Source: Sphingomonadales bacterium
GTDB taxonomy: Bacteria > Pseudomonadota > Alphaproteobacteria > Sphingomonadales > Sphingomonadaceae
DNA: 64,000 nt
Reading direction: 5' to 3'
Assembly: GCA_016714795.1 (NCBI GenBank)
Contig: JADKCA010000008.1
Coordinates: 68,503 to 132,502, forward strand
Numbering within the stretch: position 1 is the first letter of the stretch; each line of letters starts with the position of its first letter. This document shows, piece by piece, positions 17,059-26,554 of this stretch. Under the pieces are notes generated by a model. The model was not told the origin of the DNA, ran no database searches, and was given only the letters and a program-made list of their open reading frames with translations. The translations under genes were made by a program, and so were the position numbers.

Positions 17059-17099
17059 GAATGCTGTCTGGTCCCCAGAAATGGCGGAATTTCGGGGAC
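17059..17099. other. Candidate attachment-site region upstream of the recombinases
   Basis: GAATGCTGTCTGGTCCCCA starts at 17060 and resembles GAATGCTATTTGGTCCCCA at 33321 (17 of 19 bases). A second related copy, ATGCCATATGGTCCCCAATCGG, begins at 17127. Inside the first copy, GTCCCC (17071-17076) and GGGGAC (17094-17099) form an inverted repeat with AGAAAT/ATTTC. This is what a recombinase core with flanking arms could look like, but no crossover point can be proved. Confidence 0.4.
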
Positions 17100-17133
17100 T
17101 CTGGAGGGCAGTTTTGATATAAATGCATGCCAT

Positions 17134-18306
17134 ATGGTCCCCAATCGGCTCTTGCCCGGGAATCGGGCCTATCTTGATGGCAATCTGGTTCGCCGGAAAA
17201 TGGGTGAGTCTGACCTGGATCAGGTCATCTGGGACAATGAACTGGCAGGCTTTGGTCTGCGGATCCGTCCGTCGGGCAAGCGCTATTGGTTCGTCCGTTT
17301 GCGCCAACGTGGACGGCACCGCCGTATCTCGCTGGGATGCACCGACGATGTCGAGGCACCGATCGCGCGGGGCGAGGCGCGTAGGCTGTTGGCAGAAGTT
17401 GCCCTTGACGGACTGCCCAAGCGGGTCGCGGCGAAAGTGGCTCCAGTACTCGCCGACTATGTGGATGAGTTCTGGACAGATTGCGCACGGCACTGGAAGC
17501 CCTCAACCCAAAGGCGAAACCGGAATGCCTTGGAGAAGGAAATACTGCCAGCGTTCGGAGCCATGCGGATCGACCTGATCGGTCGGGCAGAGATCACCCG
17601 GTGGCGCGACGATTATGCCGATGGGCGCGGCTCGCGTTACAACCGCGCTGTTCCGGTTTTGGGCGCAATGTTCAAATATGCTGAGCAGCTTGGCTATATT
17701 CGCAAGAACTCCAACCCCTGCAAAGGCATGCCGGGTTTTAAACCGAACAAGAAGGAGCGCTTTCTCAGTCCGGTCGAGTTTCGCAGGCTCGCGCGTGAGC
17801 TGGATGCCGACGCGGCGTCCTATCCAGTGCATGTCGCCATTGTCCGCTTGCTGATTTTTACCGGCGCGCGGATCAGCGAAATCCGCGACCTCCAATGGGA
17901 CTGGGTGCAGTTGCCGCGCCTGGTGCTGCCTGACAGCAAGACCGGTCCCAAAACCATCTATCTCAACAGTCAGGCCGTTCGGATATTTGATGGCGTCGCC
18001 CGACACGGGGACTGCCGGTTTGTCTTCCCCAATGCAAAGCGCAATGCGCCCATCATTCTTGATCCGTGGTGGCTGCAATTCCGCCGCCGCTGCGCGATGC
18101 CCGACGTTCGCCTTCACGATCTGCGGCACAGTTTTGCATCGGTGGCAGTGCGGGAGAAGGTTCAACTCGCAACGATCGGCAGCCTTCTTGGTCATGCCTT
18201 ACCCGAAACGACCGCGCGCTATGCCCACCTCGCTGATGATACTGTTGCCGAGGCTGCCCAGCGCGTTTCTGGCGGCCTTGCCGAAACACTGGGTCTGTCG
18301 GCATGA
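17134..18306 (+). CDS. Tyrosine recombinase/integrase 1
   Basis: About 390 residues from an ATG at 17134 (the same frame is open upstream through the repeat region, which is not protein-like). Domains: an arm-type DNA-binding domain (NELAGFGLRIRPSGKRYWFV), a core-binding domain (YVDEFWTDCARHWKPSTQRR), and a catalytic domain with TGARISEIRD (first Arg), LHDLRHSFAS (His-x-x-Arg), GSLLGHALPETTARYAHL (His and the nucleophilic Tyr). All catalytic residues are present. It ends in an ATGA overlap with a second recombinase. Probably mobilises the island starting here. Confidence 0.92.
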   Translation: MVPNRLLPGNRAYLDGNLVRRKMGESDLDQVIWDNELAGFGLRIRPSGKRYWFVRLRQRGRHRRISLGCTDDVEAPIARGEARRLLAEVALDGLPKRVAAKVAPVLADYVDEFWTDCARHWKPSTQRRNRNALEKEILPAFGAMRIDLIGRAEITRWRDDYADGRGSRYNRAVPVLGAMFKYAEQLGYIRKNSNPCKGMPGFKPNKKERFLSPVEFRRLARELDADAASYPVHVAIVRLLIFTGARISEIRDLQWDWVQLPRLVLPDSKTGPKTIYLNSQAVRIFDGVARHGDCRFVFPNAKRNAPIILDPWWLQFRRRCAMPDVRLHDLRHSFASVAVREKVQLATIGSLLGHALPETTARYAHLADDTVAEAAQRVSGGLAETLGLSA

Positions 18307-19511
18307 CGAGCCTTTCGCTCAAACAAGTCGTTGAGAAGGCGCTGGCTGAAGTCGGTGCCAATCCGCGTATTGCGCGCAAGCCCAAGGGCAAAGCGCGCAC
18401 AACCACGTGGCTCCAGGTCGAGCATGGCTTTGGCATCCGTCATTATCCAAGTGGTCGGCATGTCTATATCGTCCAGATGCGCATGGCAGGCCGTATGCGC
18501 ACCGTCACCATTGGCCCAGCATCGGTTTTGACACGCCATCAGGCGATGATAGTTGCCCGGCGGGTCATTGCGCATGTGCGCGTCGGCCATGACCCGGCGA
18601 CCACGCGGCAGCAAATCCGCAATGCGCCGAGCATGGACGACTTCATGGACGAGTATTGGGAGAAGTGTTCTCCCAGTTGGAAGCCATCGACGGTCGAAAC
18701 GGCCACCGGCTATCGTCGCTGCCATATCGATGGGGCGTTTCCGGAGGCCTTCGTTGACAGCCTGACCGAGGCCGAGGTCATCAAATGGTTTGTGGCGCTC
18801 ACGGACAATTCCGGCCCCAGCGCTGCCAATCGCTGTTGGGAAATATTGCGCGCTGCCTTCAACAAGGCGGAGAGCTGGGGCTATCGCGTTGAAAACACCA
18901 ACCCCTGCCTTGCCGTGCGTCAGAACAAGCGCATCCATCGCACGCGCTTTCTGTCGAACGACGAACTCACCCGGCTTGGAGTGGCATTGTCCGGAGCCCG
19001 AGAGAGCGAAGATCGCATGGAACAGGTCCATGCAACGGCGATTTTGCTACTGATCCTGACGGGATGCCGCATGGGTGAGATTCTCGGGCTGCAATGGAGC
19101 GACGTCAAAGGGAACCGCCTCCTTCTGCGCGATAGCAAGACAGGGCCACGTACCGTCTGGCTAGGCGACGAGGCACGCGCGCTCGTCCAGGCGCTCCCTC
19201 GTGAGGGCAGTACTCCTTGGTTGTTTTGGAATTGGCGCTTCAAGAAGCCAATCCGCAACCTTGGCCATGTTTGGGATCGCTATCGGAACGAAGTTGGCCT
19301 CAAGAATGCCCATCTACACGATCTACGCCATACTTTTGCCAGCCATGCCGTGATGGGGAAGGAGAATCTGGCGATGGTTGGTAAGCTGCTTGGCCATGCC
19401 AAGGTGGCTTCGACTGCACGCTATGCCCATTTTGATGACGACCATCTGCTTGAAGCAGCAGAGGTCATTGGCGCAGCCATCGAGCGGGCAATGCTGACGG
19501 GCAAACACTAA
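18303..19511 (+). CDS. Tyrosine recombinase/integrase 2
   Basis: 402 residues, start overlapping integrase 1 by four bases. Same three-part architecture: N-terminal arm-binding domain (EHGFGIRHYPSGRHVYIVQM), core-binding domain (DEYWEKCSPSWKPSTVETAT), and catalytic domain with TGCRMGEILGLQW, LHDLRHTFASHAV and KLLGHAKVASTARYAHF (Arg, His-x-x-Arg, His, Tyr all present). Tandem, translationally coupled tyrosine recombinases usually act together on one element. Clearly diverged from integrase 1, so not a recent duplicate. Confidence 0.92.
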   Translation: MTSLSLKQVVEKALAEVGANPRIARKPKGKARTTTWLQVEHGFGIRHYPSGRHVYIVQMRMAGRMRTVTIGPASVLTRHQAMIVARRVIAHVRVGHDPATTRQQIRNAPSMDDFMDEYWEKCSPSWKPSTVETATGYRRCHIDGAFPEAFVDSLTEAEVIKWFVALTDNSGPSAANRCWEILRAAFNKAESWGYRVENTNPCLAVRQNKRIHRTRFLSNDELTRLGVALSGARESEDRMEQVHATAILLLILTGCRMGEILGLQWSDVKGNRLLLRDSKTGPRTVWLGDEARALVQALPREGSTPWLFWNWRFKKPIRNLGHVWDRYRNEVGLKNAHLHDLRHTFASHAVMGKENLAMVGKLLGHAKVASTARYAHFDDDHLLEAAEVIGAAIERAMLTGKH

Positions 19512-19553
19512 TCTCCATTGCAGTATCCCATGCAACATGATATCTCATAGGAT

Positions 19554-19979
19554 ATGTACAGAGTCGTTCTCGATACCGACATCATCGTGACGGCGCTGCG
19601 CAGTGCGACCGGTGGCAGCAATGCTGTTTTGCGTGAAGCGGCCTACGGACGGATTACGCCTTTGGTCACGCCAGCTTTGTTCCTCGAATATGAGGCGGTG
19701 CTGAAACGGCCCGAACAGCGACTTGTCCACGGACTTGGTTTGCGCGACATTGACCGCTTCCTGTCTGCTCTGGCAGCAGCCTGCGAAGCGGTCGAAGTCA
19801 GCTTCCAGTGGCGACCGCAATTGTCGGACGCCAATGACGAGATGGTTCTGGAAACAGCGGTCAACGGTCAGGCCGATGCGCTCATCACGCACAATGTGCG
19901 TGATTTTGTGAAGGGCGCGGAAAGGTTTGGGTTGCGGGTGTTGCGACCCGGCGAGTTTTTGAAGGAGTTACGGTCATGA
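19554..19979 (+). CDS. PIN-domain toxin (putative VapC-like, COG1569 type)
   Basis: 141 residues. MYRVVLDTDIIVTALRSATG contains the first catalytic Asp and the usual N-terminal strand. LVTPALFLEYEAVLKRPE holds the conserved Glu. LSDANDEMVLETAVNGQADA supplies the C-terminal acidic residues, followed by LITHNVRDF. PIN toxins of this kind are Mg-dependent RNases. The start has no good ribosome site. The stop overlaps the partner gene as ATGA, so the toxin is encoded first, the reverse of most VapBC pairs. Confidence 0.85.
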   Translation: MYRVVLDTDIIVTALRSATGGSNAVLREAAYGRITPLVTPALFLEYEAVLKRPEQRLVHGLGLRDIDRFLSALAAACEAVEVSFQWRPQLSDANDEMVLETAVNGQADALITHNVRDFVKGAERFGLRVLRPGEFLKELRS

Positions 19980-20221
19980 GCAAAGCATCCTACCCGCTCA
20001 AACTGCCAGCCTCAGTGAAGGCTGCCGCTGCACGCCTTGCCAAGGAAGATGGCGTGTCGCTCAACCAATGGATTTCTGTGGCCATCGCGCAGAAGATCGG
20101 GGTTGTAGAGACTGCGGCTGATTTTCTCTCGCGACGGGCTGGGAAGGCCAAGGCCGCGGATATGTTGCCGTTTCTCGACAAGGCGAAGCGGGAAGCGCTG
20201 CCGGTTGGGGATGAGGTTTGA
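19976..20221 (+). CDS. Ribbon-helix-helix antitoxin (HicB/Arc-like)
   Basis: 81 residues. PLKLPASVKAAAARLAKEDG followed by VSLNQWISVAIAQKIG is a typical ribbon-helix-helix fold (Leu-x-Leu-Pro strand, two helices). The C-terminal basic tail should contact the PIN toxin. Translated from an ATG overlapping the toxin stop. Confidence 0.82.
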   Translation: MSKASYPLKLPASVKAAAARLAKEDGVSLNQWISVAIAQKIGVVETAADFLSRRAGKAKAADMLPFLDKAKREALPVGDEV

Positions 20222-20436
20222 ACGTCAGGTAGTTGGGAATTCTGCTTCTCGGCGTTGCTTCGGCAAAACTGCTCATCAAGACTGGCGATCACCCAAATAA
20301 GTGTCTGCGCAAGTTCGGAACTCGGTGACAAGCGCGGCACCACACGCTAGTCCTTGAAGATCATTCGACGCAACATTGCGTCACCCTTAAATCGCTGGTC
20401 AAACGCATCCTGCGAGGTGCAGAAAAATATCGACGA

Positions 20437-23219
20437 ATGAATGCTGTAGAAATTGAAGAAGCAGTATCGGAACTTGCAAGAAAGCCCTTTGATCGGGCCG
20501 ATTTCGCGTATCAATTTCTAGCCGCCTTTGGGAACAAAGAAACCACCATAAAGCGGCTTCGCGCTGCCGGTGGCTCCAACGCCTCAGATGTTCCTGGCGG
20601 CATACTCCAGCGTAACAACATTCACTTGGCGACATGCGCGGCGGGTGAGGTCGATGCGACGTTGAAGGCCTTGCGCGACAGTCCGAAAACAGCATCGGCC
20701 AAAGCCAAGTTCATTCTCGCCACCGATGGCGAGACGCTACAGGCGGAAGACGTCACCAGCGACGACCCGCCCATTGCGTGTGAGTATGCGAAATTCCCCG
20801 ATCATTTCGGATTCTTCCTGCCGCTGGCAGGCATCACCACCGTCAAGCAAATCCGCGAAAGTTCGTTCGACATTCGCGCCACGGGGCGGCTCAACAAGCT
20901 CTATGTCGAGCTGCTGAAAGACAATCCCGAATGGGCGACCGCCGAGCGCCGACCGGACATGAACCATTTCATGGCGCGGCTGATCTTCTGCTTTTTCGCG
21001 GAGGATACCGACATCTTCAATGGCACCGGCCTGTTCACTGCGACGACCGACCAGATGAGCGAGCGCGATTCGTCGAACACGCACGACGTCATCAGCGAGA
21101 TGTTCCGAGCGATGAACACCAAGATCGCGGATCGCGGGGATGCGAAATTACCGCGCTGGGCCGACGTGTTCCCCTATGTGAACGGCGGGCTGTTTTCAGG
21201 CAGCACCGAAGTGCCGCGCTTCAGCAAGATTGCTCGATCCTACCTGATCAATATCGGCAGCCTCGATTGGAAAAAGATCAACCCCGACATTTTCGGCAGC
21301 ATGATTCAGGCCGTTGCCGATGATGAGGAACGCGGCGCGCTGGGTATGCACTACACCAGCGTCCCAAACATCCTGAAGGTTCTGAATCCGCTGTTTCTCG
21401 ATGATCTGCGCGCGCAGTTGGAGGAGGCGGGCGACAATGGGCGCAAGCTGCTCAACCTGCGTAACCGCATGGCGAAAATCCGGGTGTTCGATCCGGCCTG
21501 CGGCAGCGGCAATTTTCTTGTGATCGCATACAAGGAAATGCGCGCGATTGAGGCGGTGATCAACCAGCGCCGCAACGAGGAAGAGCGGCGCAGCGACATT
21601 CCGCTGACCAATTTTCGTGGTATCGAGCTGCGCGATTTTCCGGCTGAGATTGCGCGTCTGGCGCTCATCATCGCCGAATATCAGTGCGACGTGACCTATC
21701 GCGGGCAGCAAGAGGCGCTGGCGGAACTGCTCCCGCTGGACGCGCAAAACTGGATCACTTGCGGCAATGCGCTGCGGCTCGACTGGCTGGGCATCTGCCC
21801 GCCGACAGGGACGGGTGTGAAAATGCAAGGCGACGATTTGTTTAACACCCCGCTTGATCAGGCTCAGATTGATTTCGAGAATGAGGGAGGTGAGACATAT
21901 ATCTGTGGAAATCCTCCGTATGCGGGCTCCAACTGGCAAACTATAGATCAAAAAGAAGACTTACAAAGGTTGTTTCAGCAACGGAAAATCAATTGGAAGC
22001 AGGTGGATTATATTTTTGGTTGGTTTTTTAAGGCGGCTGAATTTGGCACCAAAACTGAATCTTCCTCTGCCTTCGTTACCACTAACTCAGTAAATCAAGG
22101 TCAAATTGCATCGATCATATGGCCACCTATTTTTGAAACTGGTCACGAAATCTCATTCGCCCACACGAGCTTTAAGTGGGCCAATTTAGCTAGCCACAAT
22201 GCGGGCGTGACGGTTTCCATTGTTGGTATTTCACGGAATCTGACTTCTGCTCGAAAACTCTTTTCGTTAGCAGATGATGGGAGCACCCTTTTAAAGCTCG
22301 TAAATAATATAAATCCCTACCTAATTCCCGCACCAAATGTGTTTATTGAGCCTAGCGGGGAATCTCTTGGGTTCAGTGCGGAGATCACCGACGGATGTGG
22401 AGCGCTCGATGGAGGCAATCTGGTAGTTACATCTGACGAGTTGGCGGAAATGCTTACTCAAAAGCCATCAGGGATAATGGAGTTTATACGACCTTATACT
22501 GGTTCGACCGAGTTTATCAGAGGTTCTCTACGATGGTGCGTTTGGATCGCTGACGAAGATCGTGATAACGCTGCCACCTTTCCTGAAATTCAACGCAGGA
22601 TCGATGCCACTTATCAGTTTAGATTGAAGGCGGGCACTCGAGCGCAAACGGCTATCAACCGGCCACATAAATTTGCATGGATAAATCAGTCTCAGAACGA
22701 ACAGATAATAGTTCCTAAACATTTTTCAGAACGGCGTGAATATGTGACGGCGGGTTATCTCACAAATGAATATATTGTGAGCAATTCTGCTACTATAGTC
22801 CACAATGCAACACTAGACATATTCTCAGTTATTTCATCGAAATTACACGTTGTTTGGGTGAAGGCCGTGGCGGGGCGGCTACGTGAAGACATTCGTTATA
22901 CACCGGCAACTTGTTACAACACATTTCCAGTCGCTCAACTGACAGAAACAGATAGGGCTAAACTAACTCGCTGCGCCGAGGACATCCTTCTCGCTCGTGA
23001 GGCTCATTTTCCCAAGACCATCGCTGAACTATACGACCCGGACGATATGCCGCAGAACCTCCGCCGCGCCCATGAAGCAAACGACGAAGTGCTGGAACGC
23101 ATCTACATCGGGCGGCGGTTCAAGAATGACACCGAGCGGCTGGAAAAGCTGTTTGAACTCTACACGAAGATGACTCAAAATACTGGAAAGTCGTCAAAAC
23201 CAAGAAAGTGGCAGCTTGA
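20437..23219 (+). CDS. MmeI/YeeA-like adenine DNA methyltransferase (type IIL/BREX-like), one base missing near the 3' end
   Basis: 927 residues after correction. N-terminal alpha/beta domain, then the MmeI-type helical domain (MNHFMARLIFCFFAEDTDIF). SAM motif I is DPACGSGNFLV at residues 352-362, and the catalytic NPPY is at 492-495. Target-recognition and C-terminal spacer domains follow. As given, the frame runs on into the helicase for a total of 1636 codons. Adding one A to the AAAA run at 23177-23180 restores YWKVVKTKKVAA and a stop at 23217-23219, two bases before the helicase ATG. It lacks an obvious nuclease domain, so it is probably the modification partner of the next three genes. 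The middle (about 21,890-22,950) is much richer in AT than both ends. Confidence 0.85.
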
Positions 23220-23221
23220 CC

Positions 23222-25347
23222 ATGACGACATCCAAACCCATCCCCGCAGTCTCATTTCAGACCGCGCGAACAGGCGCATCCGCCAAACCCAACGAAATGG
23301 GTATGCGCCAGATGCAGGAACGCGCCTATGCCAAGCGCGGCGAGCAATATCTGCTGATCAAATCGCCGCCCGCATCGGGCAAGTCCCGCGCGCTGATGTT
23401 CATCGCGCTCGACAAGCTCACAATCAGGATGTCAAACAAGCGATCATCGTCGTGCCTGAAAAGAGCATCGGCGGCAGCTTTGCCGATGAGCCGCTTTCAA
23501 AATTCGGCTTCTGGGCTGACTGGACGGTCAAGCCGCAATGGAATCTGTGCAACGCACCTGGCCCCGATGAAGAGCGCGTTGACCCCTCCAAGGTTCGCGC
23601 CGTGGGGCAGTTCCTCGCCAGCGATGACAAGGTGCTGGTTTGCACCCATGCGTCGTTTCGCTTCGCGGTGGAGCAACTTGGCATTGAGGCGTTCGACAAT
23701 CGCCTGATCGCGGTGGACGAGTTCCACCACGTTTCCGCCAGTGCCGACAACAAGCTGGGCAGCCAGCTTGGCGATTTCATCCACCGCGACAAGGTGCATC
23801 TTGTCGCCATGACAGGCAGCTATTTCCGGGGCGATGCCGTTCCCGTGTTGATGCCCGAGGATGAGGCGAAATTCGAGACTGTCACCTATACCTATTACGA
23901 ACAGCTCAATGGCTATGAGCATCTGAAATCGCTCAACATCGGCTATTTTTTCTACACGGGTCGCTATCTGGGCGCGATTGAGGCCGTGCTTGATCCGTCG
24001 CGCAAAACCATTGTTCATATCCCTTCGGTCAATTCGCGCGAAAGCACAAAGGACAAGATCAAGGAAGTCGAAGAGATCATGGAATATCTCGGCGATTGGA
24101 AGGGTGCCGATCCCGTCACCGGCTTCCACCTGGTCGAATTGCCCGCCGATGAAAACGGGAACGTCCGCACGATCAAGATTGCCGACCTTGTGGACGACAG
24201 CGATCAGGTGAAGCGCTCGAAGGTTCTGGCGGCTCTGAAAGACCCCGCGCACAAGAACAACCGCGACCATGTGGACATCATCATCGCGCTCGGCATGGCG
24301 AAGGAGGGCTTTGACTGGATTTGGTGCGAACATGCGCTGACGGTCGGCTATCGCTCCAGCTTGACCGAGATCATTCAGATCATCGGTCGTGCCACCCGCG
24401 ATGCACCGGGCAAGGAAGTGGCGAGTTTCACCAATCTGATCGCGGAACCCGATGCGTCCGAAGCTGCCGTGGTCGATGCGATCAACGATACGCTGAAAGC
24501 CATTGCGGCGAGCTTGCTCATGGAGCAGGTGCTTGCACCGCGTTTCAATTTTACCCCGAAGGATAACGGGCCGCTGCCCGACTTCAAATATGAAGGTGGG
24601 TATCAGGAAGGGCAAACGAACGTCGGTTTCAACGAAGAACGCGGCCAGTTCCATTTCGAGATCAAGGGGCTTGTGACACCCAAGAGTCCCGAAGCAACCC
24701 GCATTTGCGCCGAAGATTTGAACGAAGTCATCACCGCGTTCGTGCAGGATAAGTCTGCTCTTGAGCGCGGTTTGTTCGATGGTGCGCACGTTGGCGGCGA
24801 AACATTGGCGGAAGAACTGACCCAGCTCAAAATGGGCAAAATCGTGCGGGATCGTTACCCCGAATTATCGGGTGAAGATCAGGAGGCGGTGCGCCAGCAC
24901 GCGGTTGCCGCGTTGAACCTGACCCAGAAGGCCAAGCAGCTTGCGGGCAGCGGCGATCCTGGAGCAGGCGACATTGATGATGGCGAGGCGCGCTCCAATA
25001 CCGCATTGATCGAGGGCGTTCGCAAATTCACGATTGAGGTGAAAGACCTCGACATTGACCTGATCGACCGGATCAATCCCTTTGAAGCGGCCTATTCCGT
25101 TCTCGCCAAGGCGATGAACGAAGGGACGTTGAAGCAGGTTGCCGCCGTGATCGGCAAGCGCAAAGTCAGCATTCCCTATGACGAAGCCCGCGACCTGGCC
25201 GTGCGCGCTTTGCAGTGGAAAAAGGAACGCGGACGCGCGCCCGAGATCACGTCGCAAGATCCGTGGGAAAAGCGCCTTGCCGAAGGCGTTGCCGCCCTCG
25301 CGAAATTCCGCGCCCAGCAGGCAGCTCAAGAGTCTGCCAATGGTTGA
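23222..25347 (+). CDS. YeeB-like SF2 helicase, broken by one base near residue 66
   Basis: 708 residues after correction. Starts MTTSKPIPAVSFQTARTGAS in one frame up to about 23419, then continues in another frame as HNQDVKQAIIVVPEKSIGGS; one extra base there (CTC to CTCC) joins them. Motif I is LLIKSPPASGKSRA, motif II is AVDEFHHVSA (DEFH), motif III is VAMTGSYFRG, and motif VI is EIIQIIGRATRDAPGK. ATP-driven translocation on DNA is expected. B. subtilis YeeA-YeeB-YeeC (methylase, helicase, third gene) is a similar arrangement. The C-terminus overlaps the next gene by eight bases. Confidence 0.85.
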
Positions 25348-26554
25348 TCTGTCGGACGACGAATTGCTCGCAGAACTCGGCGTTAGCGTCGAGCAAAAGG
25401 CTGCACGCGCCTATACGCCGCAGCAGGAGCGGATCATCGCGGGCTTTGAGGACATTCTCAAATTCCACGATGAGCATGGCCGCGCGCCGCAGCACGGTGA
25501 GCAGCGCGACATATTCGAGCGGCTTTATGCAGTGAGGCTCGATCGCCTGCGTGAGCTGGAGGATTGCCGTTCGCTTTTGGCAGGCTTGGACAAGCACGGT
25601 TTGCTTGAGGCGAATACGGATGCCAGCCACATCGTTCCCGATGCGCTGGATGATGATGCGTTGCTTGCTGAACTAGGCATTGATCCTGGCGGCGATGATG
25701 ACATCACGCAGCTTCGCCATGTGCAAACACGCGAGGAACGGCAGGCCGCCGAAGAGATCGCCAACCGCGAACGCTGCATTGATTTTGCGAAATTTCAGCC
25801 GCTGTTTGCCGATGTGCAGCTCGAACTTGATTCCGGCGTTCGTAGCACCCGCCCTTTCGTAAAGGACGCCGGATTTCTGAAAGCCGACATCGGCGCGGGC
25901 CAATTTTTCATCCTGGGCGGTCAGACAGCCTATGTGGCTGAGGTTGGCGAGACCATTAAGGCCCCAAATGGCGAGTTCGACGCTCGCTTAAGGGTCATCT
26001 ATTCCAATGGGACGGAGAGCAACCTGTTGCGCCGCTCCCTGCAACGCGCGCTTTACAAGGATGATGCAGGGCGGCGCATTACCGATCCAGCGGCGGGGCC
26101 GCTTTTCTCTGACAATGCGGACGAAGACGACACCGAAAGCGGGACGATCTATGTCTTGCGGAGCAAGTCCGACCATCCCCAGATCGCCCAGCACCGTGAC
26201 CTGATCCACAAGATCGGCGTGACGGGTGGCAGTGTCACGACGCGCATTGCGGCAGCGGAGAACGATGCAACCTACCTGCTGGCCGGCGTCGAGATCATCG
26301 CCGAATACAAGCTGTTCAACATCAACCGGACGAAGTTGGAAAGGCTGATCCACCGATTTTTCGCTGACGCCGCATACGACATCCAAATTACTGATCGCTT
26401 CGGTAAGCCCGTCCGGCCCCGTGAATGGTTTCTCGTGCCGCTCCATGTGATCGACGAGGCTGTTCAGCGGATACGAGACGGCACGATTACGGAGTGCCGA
26501 TACGATGCCAAGGCTGCTCGCTTGGTGCATACCTCCTTGGGAAAATTGTCATGA
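25340..26554 (+). CDS. GIY-YIG (T5orf172-type) nuclease-like protein of the methylase-helicase operon
   Basis: 404 residues from the ATG at 25340, overlapping the helicase stop. It has an acidic N-terminus with two copies of a short motif (DDELLAELGVS near residue 5 and DDALLAELGID near residue 105). The middle domain reads TRPFVKDAGFLKADIGAGQF. The C-terminal GIY-YIG/T5orf172 domain is GTIYVLRSKSD, HKIGVTGGSVTTRIAAAEND, LERLIHRFFADAAYDIQITD and PREWFLVPL. The first GIY-type motif is IYVL and the second is KIGVT. Expected role: DNA cleavage guided by its partners. It overlaps the next start as ATGA. Confidence 0.85.
   Translation: MVDLSDDELLAELGVSVEQKAARAYTPQQERIIAGFEDILKFHDEHGRAPQHGEQRDIFERLYAVRLDRLRELEDCRSLLAGLDKHGLLEANTDASHIVPDALDDDALLAELGIDPGGDDDITQLRHVQTREERQAAEEIANRERCIDFAKFQPLFADVQLELDSGVRSTRPFVKDAGFLKADIGAGQFFILGGQTAYVAEVGETIKAPNGEFDARLRVIYSNGTESNLLRRSLQRALYKDDAGRRITDPAAGPLFSDNADEDDTESGTIYVLRSKSDHPQIAQHRDLIHKIGVTGGSVTTRIAAAENDATYLLAGVEIIAEYKLFNINRTKLERLIHRFFADAAYDIQITDRFGKPVRPREWFLVPLHVIDEAVQRIRDGTITECRYDAKAARLVHTSLGKLS

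Noticed and set aside
23497..24789. 430-codon frame on the - strand
   Set aside because: Antisense to the helicase core with motifs II, III and VI; no family features.
20437..25347. Single-chain methylase-helicase fusion
   Set aside because: The linker is out-of-frame translation of the helicase N-terminus. Two one-base corrections give two normal genes.
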